Shown: one piece after another, positions 45,862 through 55,840 of the stretch
How the letters are laid out: each line of letters begins with the position of its first letter
How positions within the stretch are numbered: position 1 is the stretch's first letter
From: Phytomonospora endophytica
GTDB taxonomy: Bacteria; Actinomycetota; Actinomycetes; Mycobacteriales; Micromonosporaceae
Direction: 5' to 3'
Length of the DNA: 64,000 nt
Assembly: GCF_014202425.1 (NCBI RefSeq)
Contig: NZ_JACHGT010000010.1
Coordinates: 124,001-188,000, forward strand
Program-made: the position numbers and the translations under genes
Notes under the pieces: generated by a model
What the model was told of the DNA's origin: nothing
The model's database searches: none
The model's input: the letters and a program-made list of their open reading frames with translations, nothing else

Positions 45862-47475
45862 GTGTGGGCCCTCATCGGCTGGACCTTAGGTGTCATCGCC
45901 TACCTCTTCGTGTGCTTCCTGGCGATCGTCTACCTCGTGTTCCCGCTCGCCCTGATCGGCTGCGCGCTGGCGCTCGCGGCCGGTGCGGCGGCCTTCCTGA
46001 TGCACGCCGGGCAGGTCCTGCTCGGCCGCGATCCGGCGACCCGCCTGGTGACGCCGGGCGATGTGGCGGCGGGCGCCGTCGGCGGCCGCAAGCGCCACAA
46101 CCGGCCCCGCCGCGACACGGCCTGGGCCAACTACTTCGCCGTCCAGGTCGTCATGGACACGCGGGCGGTGTGGGGCTCGGCGTTCGCGACCAACGCCCGG
46201 CTGTGGCGTTTCGCGATGCAGGACTTCGACGAGGAGGTCTGGACCGTCTACGGGTTCCTGTGGCCGCTGACCCTCGCCGGAGGCGTCGTCTTGAGCGTCT
46301 TCACGCTGAGCACGGTCGCCGCGGGCGTGGTGTTCACCATCCTCATCGCCGTGGCGGCCGCGGTCGCGGCCACCGTGGCGACCCTCCTCGGGGGAGCGCT
46401 GCGGGGCGTCGACAAGCTCTTCCAGCAGGTCTTCAAGAGCGCCACCGGCTGCCCGCACGAGGGCTGCTACGCGATCAACCCGCTGCCCGCCTACCGCTGT
46501 CCGGGCTGTGCCGACACCCACCGCGACCTGCGACCCAGCCGTCTGGGCGTGCTGTGGCACGTGTGCGAGTGCGGTACCCGCCTTCCGACGACGCGCATCC
46601 GCGCCGGGCGGCGGCTCGACCCACTGTGCCAGACCTGCGATCGCGGCCTGGCCAAAGGCGCCGGGCGCCACACCGACGTGCGGATCCCGGTGTTCGGCGG
46701 GACCTCCTCGGGCAAGAGCCGCTTCATCATGGCCGCGTTCGGATCCCTGGACGAAACCGTCGCCGCCGCCGCTGACGGGACCAGCGTCGAACCCGCCGAC
46801 CTGCCCAGCGGCAACGCCCTGCGCGACTACCGGCGCGACCTGACCGCCGACCTCGCCAACGCCGCGACCCAGGTCGAACTCCCGCGCGCGGTCACCGTCC
46901 GGCTGACCCTGCCCGGCCGCCGCTTCAACGACGGCTGCCTCCTGCACGTCTTCGACGCCGCCGGGGAGTACTCGCACAACCGCGAGACCAACGACGACCT
47001 GGCCTACCTGGACCACGCCCGCACCCTCGCGTTCGTGCTCGACCCCTTCGCCATCCCCGGCGTCGCCGCCGAGGTCGGCGCGCTCGATCCGAGCATCCTG
47101 GACCGCGCCAACCGTTCCCGCAACGACCCCGAGCAGTCCTACACCGTGACCGTCAAACGGCTCCAGGACTCCGGGGTCAAGACCCTCGGGCGGCGGCTGG
47201 CGGTGATCGTGTCCAAGGCCGACCTGCTCGCCGGCCTCCCGGTCGCCGAGGGCCTCCAGCCCGCCGACGCCGAGATCCGCGCCTGGCTCGGCAAGCACGG
47301 CATGGCCGAACTGGTGCGCATGACCGGTATCGACTTCGGCTCGGTCGGGTTCTTCCTGGTCTCCTCCCGGCACGGCGCGCACGGCACCCCGACCGACGCG
47401 CTGATTCCCTTGCGCTGGCTGCTGTCGCACGACGGCGTCGACCTGCCCGGCGCCCGCAACGGACGGAGCGGCTGA
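45862..47475 (+). CDS. Membrane-anchored zinc-ribbon GTPase
   Basis: 537 aa from GTG 45862, 3 bp after the previous stop with AAAGGGGG upstream. Two membrane helices at about 5-50 and two at about 132-178, then zinc ribbons: CPHEGC (197-202), CPGC (213-216), CECG (235-238) and CQTC (256-259). The GTPase domain has Walker A GGTSSGKS (279-286), switch II FDAAGEY (364-370) and SKAD (451-454) as the base-specificity motif. The pair with the soluble zinc-finger GTPase suggests a membrane/cytosol GTPase circuit. The C-terminus overlaps the mini-gene that follows. Confidence 0.9.
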   Translation: MWALIGWTLGVIAYLFVCFLAIVYLVFPLALIGCALALAAGAAAFLMHAGQVLLGRDPATRLVTPGDVAAGAVGGRKRHNRPRRDTAWANYFAVQVVMDTRAVWGSAFATNARLWRFAMQDFDEEVWTVYGFLWPLTLAGGVVLSVFTLSTVAAGVVFTILIAVAAAVAATVATLLGGALRGVDKLFQQVFKSATGCPHEGCYAINPLPAYRCPGCADTHRDLRPSRLGVLWHVCECGTRLPTTRIRAGRRLDPLCQTCDRGLAKGAGRHTDVRIPVFGGTSSGKSRFIMAAFGSLDETVAAAADGTSVEPADLPSGNALRDYRRDLTADLANAATQVELPRAVTVRLTLPGRRFNDGCLLHVFDAAGEYSHNRETNDDLAYLDHARTLAFVLDPFAIPGVAAEVGALDPSILDRANRSRNDPEQSYTVTVKRLQDSGVKTLGRRLAVIVSKADLLAGLPVAEGLQPADAEIRAWLGKHGMAELVRMTGIDFGSVGFFLVSSRHGAHGTPTDALIPLRWLLSHDGVDLPGARNGRSG

Positions 47476-47648
47476 TGCCCACCCCACCGACCGGTCTGCG
47501 CATGTCGCGCCTGCTGCTCCTGGCCGTCCTGGTGATCGTCTCGGCGGCCGCCGTCGGCACCTTCGCCGGATCCGGCCTGCCCGCCGAGATCGGCGCATGG
47601 GCGCTCCGAGTGTTCGCCGACGTCCGCTCAGCCTCGCCGTTCAGTTGA
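47475..47648 (+). CDS. 57-aa single-pass membrane peptide ending the operon
   Basis: ATG 47475 shares its A with the TGA of the GTPase gene, giving translational coupling. The peptide is MPTPPTGLRMSR, a strong transmembrane helix (LLLLAVLVIVSAAAVGTF), then GSGLPAEIGAWALRVFADV. The N-terminal Arg residues favour an inward N-terminus. Codon third positions are G/C-rich throughout. Its last eight bases overlap the end of the convergent vWA gene. Being short, it would be missed by length-filtered annotation. A regulatory subunit of the membrane GTPase is a guess. Confidence 0.7.
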   Translation: MPTPPTGLRMSRLLLLAVLVIVSAAAVGTFAGSGLPAEIGAWALRVFADVRSASPFS

Positions 47649-48915
47649 CCGGCTTACCCTGCGCCCGCACCGACCGGGCCGCGCGCAGTTCGGCGACGTC
47701 GGCGGCGGCCGACGAGGCCGCCCTCGCCAGCCGCACCCGCCCGGCGGCGGCGTCCTGCACGTCGACCAGCCCGCCCAAGGTCTCCAGGGCCTCGGTGTTG
47801 CCCGAGGCCGTGGCCAGCCGGACGGCGCGGCCCAGCTCGGCGACCGCCGTCGAGGTGTCGCCGACACGATGGGCGGCCAGTCCCGCCCGGATCGACTCGG
47901 CCAGTTCCTGCTGCCCCCGGTAGTGGGCGACGCGCGGATCCATCGCGGCCGTCTTGACCCGGTCGACGGTCCGTTCGGCGGTGATCATCGCCTGTGCGGC
48001 GACGTTCCCGCCGTAGAGCACCGAGACCCGCGCCACGAAGCGCTCCTCGTCGAGGGCACCCGGCGGGACCGTCGCGGTGAGCTCATAGTCGCGGCTGCCG
48101 GTACGCCACGGGCCGGCCGGATGATCGGTGGTCCCGGCGGCGATGGTCGGCGTGCCCGGGCGAAGATCGCGCGCCTCGGGCCACGCTTCGCCGAACCGCA
48201 CCACCGACACCGCGGCGGGCGTCTTGAGCCTGAGCGTCACCGTTCCGGGGATACGGGCGACGGCGGCCTCGGTGAGCGCGGTGAACTCCGCGGCCAGCGC
48301 CTCGGGTTCGAGCAGGGCGTCGGCGGTGCCGTCGAGGGCCTCGGCGATCATCCGCAGCTCGCGCACCGACCATCCGCGCCCCACCCCGCGCGCGTCGCAG
48401 GTGAAGACACCACGGCACGAGGCCAGGACGCGCTCCAGTTTCCCGTCCCGCTCGGTGTTCTGCCCGTCGGTGAGCAGGATGGCGTGCCGGATCTCGGCGC
48501 CGCACCCGCGCAGAAGCCGGTCGGCCTCGGCGAGCCACGTGCTCATCGCCGTCCCCGAATCGGCCTCGATCGTCCGCACCGCCCGCACCGCCGCCGAGCG
48601 GGTACGCGAGTCGGCCGTGGCCAGACCCTTGCGGGGATAGACGTTGCGGGCGTCGGAGCCGCCGCCGACGACGGCGAAGAGCGTCCCGTCGGGCAAGGCC
48701 GCGATCGCCGCCGCCGCGGCCTTGCGGGCCGCCCGGATCCGCGCGCCGTCCATGGACCCCGAACGGTCGATGAGCAGCACCTGGGCCACCGACACCTCAC
48801 GGGGCGGACCGTTCGGCGCGGCCGTCACCGTCAAGACCGCGTCGATCCGGGTCGCCTCGGCCGTCACGAACTCGTTGTAGTGCGCGGTGATGTCGAAGCT
48901 CACGTCGGCCGTCAA
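47641..48915 (-). CDS. von Willebrand factor A (vWA) domain protein
   Basis: 424 aa from TTG 48915, with GGGGGAC 6 nt upstream. The vWA domain (42-215) has a full metal-ion-dependent adhesion site: LLIDRSGSMDG (Asp50, Ser52, Ser54), Thr122 in DSGTAMSTWL and Asp150 in LLTDGQN. Preceding strands (DITAHYNEFVTAEATRIDAVLTVTA) form an extra beta layer; a beta domain and helical tail follow, with DERFVARVSVLY in the middle. vWA proteins pair with MoxR ATPases or act as scaffolds in NTPase-driven systems. It converges with the chaperone-GTPase operon by 8 bp and is divergent from the XRE gene. Confidence 0.92.
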   Translation of the reverse strand: MTADVSFDITAHYNEFVTAEATRIDAVLTVTAAPNGPPREVSVAQVLLIDRSGSMDGARIRAARKAAAAAIAALPDGTLFAVVGGGSDARNVYPRKGLATADSRTRSAAVRAVRTIEADSGTAMSTWLAEADRLLRGCGAEIRHAILLTDGQNTERDGKLERVLASCRGVFTCDARGVGRGWSVRELRMIAEALDGTADALLEPEALAAEFTALTEAAVARIPGTVTLRLKTPAAVSVVRFGEAWPEARDLRPGTPTIAAGTTDHPAGPWRTGSRDYELTATVPPGALDEERFVARVSVLYGGNVAAQAMITAERTVDRVKTAAMDPRVAHYRGQQELAESIRAGLAAHRVGDTSTAVAELGRAVRLATASGNTEALETLGGLVDVQDAAAGRVRLARAASSAAADVAELRAARSVRAQGKPVN

Positions 48916-49073
48916 AAAACCGTCCCCCTCGCCGTGATCGCTCGCGCGTCAAGGTTTCCCGGTTGCCCACCGCTCCGCGAAGGAGCAGCTCAGGCACCGT
49001 CCACACTAGACTTGAGAGCCTCGGCGCACAACGCACTCGGAGCCTGTCCGCCGGAACGACGGGAGGACTGGCC

Positions 49074-50294
49074 ATGTCGGAGTCGGGCCGAGGTTTCGGA
49101 GCCGAACTACGCTGGCGGCGACTGCTGGCCGACATCTCCCTGGCCGAACTGGCCCGGAGGATCCACTACACCAAGGGTCACCTCAGCAAGGTCGAGAACG
49201 GCATCCGCCAGCCGACACCCGAACTGGCGCGACTCGCCGACGTCGCCCTCGAAGCCGACGGCCGCCTCGTCGCCCTCCTCGCCCCCGGCCGACCCGATCG
49301 CCCCGACGAGGGGACGGCACGCACCGGCCTCACCGTCGACACCGCCGAGATCGCCGCCGGACTGACGTTTCCCACCCGCCGTCCCACCGGCCCCGCCGAG
49401 TCCGAGGACATCACCGCGGAGTTCACCGCGCTTCTAGACCGGCTCCGCCGGGTCGGACGCCGCAGCGGCCCCGCCACGGTCCTGCCCCTCCTCGACGGCC
49501 ACCTGCGCGCCCTCACCGGCCTCATCAAAGCCGTGGACCTCCCCGAACGCGACGGCCTGGTGTGGATCGCCGGACGCTTCGCCGAGTACACCGGCTGGAT
49601 GGCCCAGGAAGCCGGTGACGACGCCGCCGCCCTCGCCTGGACCCGCCGCGCGGTGGCGCTCGCACAGGCGAGCGACGACCGCGAAATGGCCGCGCACGCG
49701 CTCGTCCGGGAGGCGCTCATCGCCCTCTACCGCGGCGATCCCGCCCGCACCGTCGAACTGGCCCGGAACGCCTCGGCGCTCGCCGAGGGCATGCCGCGAG
49801 TCCGTGCCTCCGCCCTCGCCCGCCAAGCCCAGGGCCACGCCCTCGCCGGCGACGAGCACGCCTACCGCGAACTCATGGCCCAGGCGGGCGACGCCTACGC
49901 CGAAGCCGCCGAGATCGGCCCCAGCCCGCTCGGCAGCGCCGTGTTGAGCCGCCCCGAGAAGCTGGCCGCCGGCTGGTCCCTCTATGACCTGGGACGTCCC
50001 GGCGAAGGCGCCGAGGCCCTCCGGGCCGGTCTGGCCACGATCCCGCCCGGCGAGCGCCGGACCCATGCCCGCTACGGGATCCGCCGCGCCCTCCAGCTCG
50101 CCGTGGCCGGGGACGTCCAGGAGGCCTGCGCGAGCAGCGAGGAACTCGTCGCCGACATCCGCGCGGTCGACTCGGCCACGATCCGGCACGACCTGCGGCG
50201 CCTGATCGCGACCTTCGGCCGGCATCGTGGCCGCCGCCGGGTCCGGCCGGTCCTCGCCGAACTGCGGCTGGTCCTCCACGCGCAGCTGGGATAG
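49074..50294 (+). CDS. XRE-family regulator with TPR-like C-terminus
   Basis: 406 aa from ATG 49074 after GGGAGGA. The HTH (about 8-65) reads GAELRWRRLLADISLAELARRIHYTKGHLSKVENGIRQPTPELARLADVALEADG. A long alpha-helical array follows with TPR-like motifs (GDDAAALAWTRRAVALAQASDDREMAAHALVREALIALYRGDP, GRPGEGAEALRAGLATIP). Such regulators often respond to peptides or partner proteins. It is divergent from the vWA gene and converges, 8 bp apart, with the Hsp70-propeller gene, so it is a candidate controller of the surrounding system. Confidence 0.92.
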   Translation: MSESGRGFGAELRWRRLLADISLAELARRIHYTKGHLSKVENGIRQPTPELARLADVALEADGRLVALLAPGRPDRPDEGTARTGLTVDTAEIAAGLTFPTRRPTGPAESEDITAEFTALLDRLRRVGRRSGPATVLPLLDGHLRALTGLIKAVDLPERDGLVWIAGRFAEYTGWMAQEAGDDAAALAWTRRAVALAQASDDREMAAHALVREALIALYRGDPARTVELARNASALAEGMPRVRASALARQAQGHALAGDEHAYRELMAQAGDAYAEAAEIGPSPLGSAVLSRPEKLAAGWSLYDLGRPGEGAEALRAGLATIPPGERRTHARYGIRRALQLAVAGDVQEACASSEELVADIRAVDSATIRHDLRRLIATFGRHRGRRRVRPVLAELRLVLHAQLG

Positions 50295-50301
50295 CGCGGC
50301 C

Positions 50302-52737
50302 TCAGCCCTGCGCGGGAGTCAGCCAGGTGAGGACCTTGTTGTCGGTGAACACCGACGCGGCCACGACCAGCCGGCCGCCCGCCACGCCCACGGCCAGCTG
50401 CTGGAGGCCGAACTCGTCGCCCAGGTCGTACTCGGCGAGGGTCTCACCGGTGGTGTCCCAGACCCGCAGGACGTCGTCGGAACCGGCGGACACCACGACG
50501 GTCTTGTCGCCCCACTGCACCACGTCGAGGAGCCCGACGGCGTCGGAGTGACCGTCGTACTGTCCCAGCCGTGCACCGGTGGAGGCGTTCCACAGCTCCG
50601 GGGTCTGGTTGCTGTTGACCGTCACGACCGTCGGCTGCTCACCGGTCCCGATGCCCACGTGGACATCGGAGAAGTCCTCGTGCCGGTCCCCGCCCGCCTT
50701 CGGTTTCACGGTGGTGACGTTCTTCCCGCTGGACATGTTCCGCACGTCGACGCGCGTGCGGTCCTCGGCGTCGAGACCGCCGATGACCACGACCGGCTTT
50801 CCCCCCACCACACCGGTGCTCATGTCACCGACGTTGATCGGGACCGTCCAGTCGGCCACCAGGCGCCCGTCGCCGAGGTTCCAGACACCGATGTCGCTCT
50901 CCGGCTCACCGTCGGCGTTCGTCCCGCCGGAGGCGCCGACGACGACGGGCTCGCCGTCGAGTTCGGCGGTCGCGATGTAGCTGGGCGAGCCGATCGAGTC
51001 GGTGGTCGAGATCTTGCGGATCATCTCGCCGTCGGCGGGGTTCCACACGAACAGGTCGCTGTCGACCAGACCGTAGGACACCACGACCGGGCCCTTCTTC
51101 CCCTCACCGACCGCCACTCCCTCGATCAGCTCGTCGTGCTCGTCGAAGGACGTCAGTTCGGCACCGGTCTCGGCGTCCCAGACCTGGATCCACTTGTCCT
51201 TGGCGCCGGAGACCACGACCGGGCGGCCGTTCAGCTCGGTCACGGCCATGTGGTCGACCAGCCACGTGTGGCCGGTGTAGGAGGCCGTCGGATCGGGATT
51301 GTCGCCGAGAAGGTCACCGGAACCGGGCAGGCCGTTGTTGATGAAGTACACCCAGCCCGCGACGATCAGCAGGGTCACGACCGTCATCGCCGCCGGGAGC
51401 GTGCGCGCGAGGGTCGCCGAGCGGCGCTTGACGTGCGTGGGCGGCGGCGCGTCGCGCCAGGCCTCTCCGGCCGGCGCCACGGCCTGCCAGGCCGGAGCCG
51501 GGGGCGGCACCGGACGGTACACCGGCTGCGGCGGGCCCGAGACCGGCACCGTCGGCGGCTCGGGCATCGGCAGCGTCGCCGGTGACACCGGCGCGGCCAT
51601 CGCCGGCCACCCGGGCGGCGAGACCGGCGACATGGACACCGGCGGCGCCGACACCGGCCGGGCCGCCCCCGTGTCCAGCAGCGCCCCGTGTGCGACGACC
51701 TGCTCGATCTGGTCGATCACCGTCGGCGGCGTGCCCAGCTCGCGGTGCAGCATCGTCGCGACCAGCGGCATCCGGCTCGAACCGCCGACCAGGAACACCC
51801 CGGCGAGTGCCCCACGAGGCATCCCGGAAACCCGGATGACCGCCTGCACCACCCGCACCGCACGCGCCAGCATCGGCGCGGTGATCTCCTCCAGCTCATC
51901 ACGCGTGAGATGCACGTCGGTGTCGAAGACCGGCAGGAACAGGTCGGCCGTGGTCTGCCGCGACAAGCGTTCCTTGGCCAGCCGGACGTCCTCGGCGAAG
52001 GTCCGCCGGTGCCGGAACTCGGCGGGCGTGTTCGGCGCGAGCAGCCTCGCCCACCGCTCCGGGTCCCCGACGCGGCGCCGCAGATGCGCCACGATCGCCT
52101 CGTCGATGTCGACACCGCCCAGGTCGTCGAGACCGTCGACGGCCAGCACCTCGAAACCGCCCGGGGTTCGCCGCACCACACTCGCGTCGAAGGTGCCCCC
52201 GCCGAAGTCGTGCACGACGACCGCCGAACCGACCGGGACCTCTCGCTCCAGCCGCTCCACGAAGTACGTGGCCGCCGCCACCGGCTCCGGCACCAGCCGC
52301 GGCGCACCGAAACCGGCCTGCCGCGCGGCGTCGGACAACACCAGGCGCCGCGCCGGACCCCATGCCGCCGGGTAGGTCAGACTCACCGACCCCGGCGGCC
52401 GGCCGGTCACATCGGCGTACTCGCGCCGGACACGCCCCAGCACGGCGGCGAACAGGTCCCCGACCGGCAACTCGCGCTCGCCGAGGAGCACGGTGCCGTC
52501 GTCGATGCGGCGCTTGGGGTTGGGCTCGAAACGCGACGGGTCCCGGCGCGCCGAGTCGAGGGCGTCACGACCGACGAGCAGGGCGCCGTCGGGCGGTGCG
52601 AACACCGCCGAGGGAAGCAGTGGGGAGGAGTCGAACAGGAGTGGTTCGACGCGGCCGTCGGCTCGCCGGAGCATGGCGACGGTGTGCGAGGTGCCGAAGT
52701 CGATGCCGAGCCCGGCGTGCGGAGGGGAGGGGTGCAC
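50302..52737 (-). CDS. Hsp70 ATPase - transmembrane - WD40-like propeller fusion
   Basis: 811 aa from GTG 52735-52737. Residues 1-365 are an Hsp70/actin-fold ATPase: GLGIDFGTSHTVAM, VSLTYPAAWGP, VVHDFGGGTFDASVV, LGGVDIDEAIV, GVFLVGGSSRMPLV. No Hsp70 substrate-binding domain follows. Instead a Pro-rich linker (about 370-430), one membrane helix (about 447-466, TVVTLLIVAGWVYFINNG), and a beta-propeller of about six WD40-like blades (IQVWDAETGAELTSF, DLFVWNPADGEM, ELWNASTGARLGQYDGHSDAV, LRVWDTTGETLAEY). With the ATPase inside, the propeller faces out. It could sense an external ligand and signal to the ATPase. Confidence 0.9.
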   Translation of the reverse strand: MHPSPPHAGLGIDFGTSHTVAMLRRADGRVEPLLFDSSPLLPSAVFAPPDGALLVGRDALDSARRDPSRFEPNPKRRIDDGTVLLGERELPVGDLFAAVLGRVRREYADVTGRPPGSVSLTYPAAWGPARRLVLSDAARQAGFGAPRLVPEPVAAATYFVERLEREVPVGSAVVVHDFGGGTFDASVVRRTPGGFEVLAVDGLDDLGGVDIDEAIVAHLRRRVGDPERWARLLAPNTPAEFRHRRTFAEDVRLAKERLSRQTTADLFLPVFDTDVHLTRDELEEITAPMLARAVRVVQAVIRVSGMPRGALAGVFLVGGSSRMPLVATMLHRELGTPPTVIDQIEQVVAHGALLDTGAARPVSAPPVSMSPVSPPGWPAMAAPVSPATLPMPEPPTVPVSGPPQPVYRPVPPPAPAWQAVAPAGEAWRDAPPPTHVKRRSATLARTLPAAMTVVTLLIVAGWVYFINNGLPGSGDLLGDNPDPTASYTGHTWLVDHMAVTELNGRPVVVSGAKDKWIQVWDAETGAELTSFDEHDELIEGVAVGEGKKGPVVVSYGLVDSDLFVWNPADGEMIRKISTTDSIGSPSYIATAELDGEPVVVGASGGTNADGEPESDIGVWNLGDGRLVADWTVPINVGDMSTGVVGGKPVVVIGGLDAEDRTRVDVRNMSSGKNVTTVKPKAGGDRHEDFSDVHVGIGTGEQPTVVTVNSNQTPELWNASTGARLGQYDGHSDAVGLLDVVQWGDKTVVVSAGSDDVLRVWDTTGETLAEYDLGDEFGLQQLAVGVAGGRLVVAASVFTDNKVLTWLTPAQG

Positions 52738-52939
52738 GCGCGGAGCCTATCGGTGGGCACCGACAGTGCCACGCGCGGAACACCATGATCGAACGGCTAC
52801 CTGACGTGGTCGGACCGGCACCGCACGACCCGGCAAAACGGACTACCCGACGGGGCCGGTGGACCCGGTGGCGCCGATGGTGCACGCTTGCCGGTGGACC
52901 GCCGTCAAAACGGCGTCAGCACACGTAAAGGAGACGGGT

Positions 52940-54922
52940 GTGGAGAGCGACGCCGAATACGCCGTGCCGGCTCACGTGGACGGGCCGGGCAAGTCCGGGC
53001 CGCCCCAGAAGGGCCTCGCCGGATGGCTGCTGCGGCACCAGGTGCACCCGTCGGGGCCGGAGGCCGGCGACGACCACGGCAAGCCGCAGTCGTGGTGGAA
53101 GGTCATGTGCCTGACGGGCGTCGACTACTTCTCGACCCTGTCCTACCTGCCCGGCATCGCCGCCCTGGCCGCCGGAGCGCTCTCACCGCTGGCGACACTG
53201 CTCATCGTGCTGCTGACCCTGCTGGGGATGCTCCCGATGTACCGGCGCGTCGCGCGGGAGAGCCCGTCGGGACAGGGCTCGGTGGCGATGCTGGAGAACC
53301 TGCTGCCGTTCTGGCGCGGGAAGCTGTTCGTGCTGGCGCTGCTCGGTTTCGTGGCGACCTCGTGGATCATCACGATCACCCTCTCCTCGGCCGACGCGAC
53401 CGTCCACATGGTCGAGAACCCGTACTTCCCGGCCTTCCTGCACGGCCACGAGGTGCTCGTCACGGTCGTGCTGCTGCTCGTCCTCGGCGGCGTGTTCCTG
53501 CTGGGCTTCAGCGAGGCCGTCGGCGTGGCGATCCCGATCGTCGCGGTGTTCCTGGCGCTCAACGCGGCCGTCGTCGTCGCCGGGATCGTCAAACTGATCG
53601 ACACGCCCGCCGACCTGAGCGCCTGGACCGACGCGCTGACCTCCGGCGGAGGGGGTTTCGGCGGCGTCGTCGGGCCCGCCATCCTCGCCTTCCCGCTGCT
53701 CGTGCTCGGCCTGTCGGGCTTCGAGACGGGCGTGAGCATGATGCCGCTGGTGGCGGCGAAGGGCAAGACCGCGGCGGAGAAGCTGGAGTCGCGGATCCGC
53801 AACACCCGCAAGCTGCTGACCGCGGCGGCGCTGATCATGTCGGTGTACCTGCTGGCGACGAGCTTCCTCACGACCGTGCTCATTCCCGCCGAGGCCTTCG
53901 AGCCCGGCGGCGAGGCCAACGGCCGCGCGCTGGCCTACCTCGCCCACGAGACCCTCGGCGAGTTCTTCGGGACCGCCTACGACGTCAGCAGCATCGTGAT
54001 CCTGTGGTTCGCGGGCGCCTCGGCGATGGCCGGGCTGGTCAACATCGTCCCGCGTTACCTGCCCGCCTACGGCATGGCGCCGGAGTGGGGACGCGCGGTC
54101 CGGCCGGTCGTCATCGTCTACACGCTGATCAGCATCGCCATCACGATCGCCTTCAAGGCCGACGTCAACGCCCAGGCCGGTGCCTACGCCACCGGGATCC
54201 TGGCGATGATGGTGTCGGGCTCGGTCGCCGTGACGATCTCGGCGATCCGGCGGCGTCAGAAGGCGGCGAGCGCCGGCTTCACGGTGCTGACCCTCATCCT
54301 GCTCTACGCGCTCATCGAGAACGTCATCGAGAAGCCCGACGGGATCGCCATCTCGGCGCTGTTCATCGCCGGGATCGTGGTCGTGTCGCTGATCTCGCGG
54401 GTCTCGCGCACGACCGAGCTGCGCGCCGAGCGCATCGAGTTCGACGAGGCCGCGCGCGGGTTCATCACCGACAGCATCGCCTTCGACGGCGAGCTGACCA
54501 TCATCGCCAACCGCCGCCAGGCGGGCGACGCCCTCGAATACTCCGAGAAGGAGGGCGCGCAGCGGGGGATGAACCCGGTGCCGCGCTCGGCCGACGTGAT
54601 GTTCCTGGAGATCGATGTGGTCGACCCCTCGGAGTTCAGCAACACGCTGTCGGTTCGCGGTGTGGACGTCGACGGCTATCGCATCCTGCGTGCGGAGAGC
54701 CCCGCCGCTCCCAACGCCATCGCCGCGATCCTGCTGGCGTTGCGGGACGCCACCGGTGTCCGCCCGCACTGCCACTTCGAGTGGGCCGAGGGCAACCCGC
54801 TCATGCACCTGTTCCGCTACCTGATCCTCGGGCGCGGCGACACCGCGCCGGTCGTGCGCGAGATCATCCGGGCCAGCGAGGCCGATCCGGAACGGCGGCC
54901 GGGGATCCACGTCGGCGGATAG
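52940..54922 (+). CDS. APC-superfamily permease
   Basis: 660 aa from GTG 52940 after AAAGGAGA. A hydrophilic N-terminus of about 70 residues leads into twelve or so membrane helices (about 75-500), beginning [25 protein letters not shown], which matches the family's first helix with the conserved GxDxxS-type break. The C-terminal 150 residues are soluble ([35 protein letters not shown] onward, ending in [27 protein letters not shown]). The length and a soluble tail resemble amino-acid/polyamine and KimA-like potassium permeases; the substrate cannot be assigned. Confidence 0.87.
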   Translation: MESDAEYAVPAHVDGPGKSGPPQKGLAGWLLRHQVHPSGPEAGDDHGKPQSWWKVMCLTGVDYFSTLSYLPGIAALAAGALSPLATLLIVLLTLLGMLPMYRRVARESPSGQGSVAMLENLLPFWRGKLFVLALLGFVATSWIITITLSSADATVHMVENPYFPAFLHGHEVLVTVVLLLVLGGVFLLGFSEAVGVAIPIVAVFLALNAAVVVAGIVKLIDTPADLSAWTDALTSGGGGFGGVVGPAILAFPLLVLGLSGFETGVSMMPLVAAKGKTAAEKLESRIRNTRKLLTAAALIMSVYLLATSFLTTVLIPAEAFEPGGEANGRALAYLAHETLGEFFGTAYDVSSIVILWFAGASAMAGLVNIVPRYLPAYGMAPEWGRAVRPVVIVYTLISIAITIAFKADVNAQAGAYATGILAMMVSGSVAVTISAIRRRQKAASAGFTVLTLILLYALIENVIEKPDGIAISALFIAGIVVVSLISRVSRTTELRAERIEFDEAARGFITDSIAFDGELTIIANRRQAGDALEYSEKEGAQRGMNPVPRSADVMFLEIDVVDPSEFSNTLSVRGVDVDGYRILRAESPAAPNAIAAILLALRDATGVRPHCHFEWAEGNPLMHLFRYLILGRGDTAPVVREIIRASEADPERRPGIHVGG

Positions 54923-55014
54923 CGGCGGCGACACTTCCGGGCAGGCCGCGCGGCACCTTCCGCCGGTGCGGCCGGACCTGTCCGCCCGCGCGGGGGCCGG
55001 TTCATGTTGGAAAG

Positions 55015-55800
55015 ATGCCCGCCCACAGCGCATCCGAGGAATCCACGGCGGACGATCACCGCCCCGCGCGGCGAGCACGTCTCGCGCTTCCGCCCCGGCC
55101 GTCGTCGCACGCGCTCATCACGGCGCAGCGGACGGCCGGGAACGCCGCGGTCGTGCAGCGCCTGCGAACGGCGAAGGGCGTCCCGCTCGACATCCGAAAG
55201 CAGCCCGACGAACTGCTGCTGCGCCTGGTCGCCGAGCTCGCGAACATGCCGACGGCGAGGTTCGTCGTCGTCGAGGGAGTCAAGTACCTCGTCGACGGCG
55301 GCGACGCCGCGACGGCGAAGTCCGTCCTCATGACGAATCAGGCGCGGGTGATGAAAAAACTGCACCAGACGTGCAAGTACGAGAACTATGACGCCTACGC
55401 CGCCAGCCTGGGCAAATGGAGACTCGACCGCGCCGCGCGGGAGAACGCAGCCCTGGACGTCGGTTCGGAGCTGTACCACGGGACCACCCTGGCCGCGGCC
55501 CGGATCGTGCGCGACAGCCGCCTGGAGCCGGCGAGGCCGAGCTTCCGCGGCGGCGCGTGGGACGCCTCGCGCGACGGCTTCCTCAGCATGGCCACGCGAC
55601 TGACCGGAGCCACCCCCGGCGTCATCCTCAAGATGACGCTCGAAGCGGACGACGTCGACGACTTCGCGTTCAAACAGGTCGGTATCACCGAGGTCGTGAC
55701 CAGGTTCGCCATCCTGCCCGAGCGGCTGTCCTGGGCCCTGCCCGTCAAGGGGAAGAGGACGACGGAGCTGGACTGGAAGCCGCTGAGCGAGCTCGTCTAG
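55015..55800 (+). CDS. Candidate ADP-ribosyltransferase toxin with AGNAAV-type N-terminus
   Basis: 261 aa from ATG 55015 (GGAA just upstream). Residues 31-50 read SHALITAQRTAGNAAVVQRL; this 'QRxAGNAAV' motif is characteristic of N-termini of actinomycete proteins tied to DUF4157 and contractile-injection or polymorphic-toxin loci. A helical middle follows. Residues 150-245 look like an ADP-ribosyltransferase-like fold: SELYHGTTLAAARIV (His155), DGFLSMATRLTG (187-198), VILKMTLEADDVDDF and GITEVVTRFAILPERL (Glu226). No immunity gene is obvious nearby; the GNAT gene 40 bp downstream is unrelated in sequence to known immunities. Family fit is by eye. Confidence 0.65.
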   Translation: MPAHSASEESTADDHRPARRARLALPPRPSSHALITAQRTAGNAAVVQRLRTAKGVPLDIRKQPDELLLRLVAELANMPTARFVVVEGVKYLVDGGDAATAKSVLMTNQARVMKKLHQTCKYENYDAYAASLGKWRLDRAARENAALDVGSELYHGTTLAAARIVRDSRLEPARPSFRGGAWDASRDGFLSMATRLTGATPGVILKMTLEADDVDDFAFKQVGITEVVTRFAILPERLSWALPVKGKRTTELDWKPLSELV

Positions 55801-55840
55801 GCTGGCGTCCCACCCGCCCCAACCCGATGAGGATCAGCCC

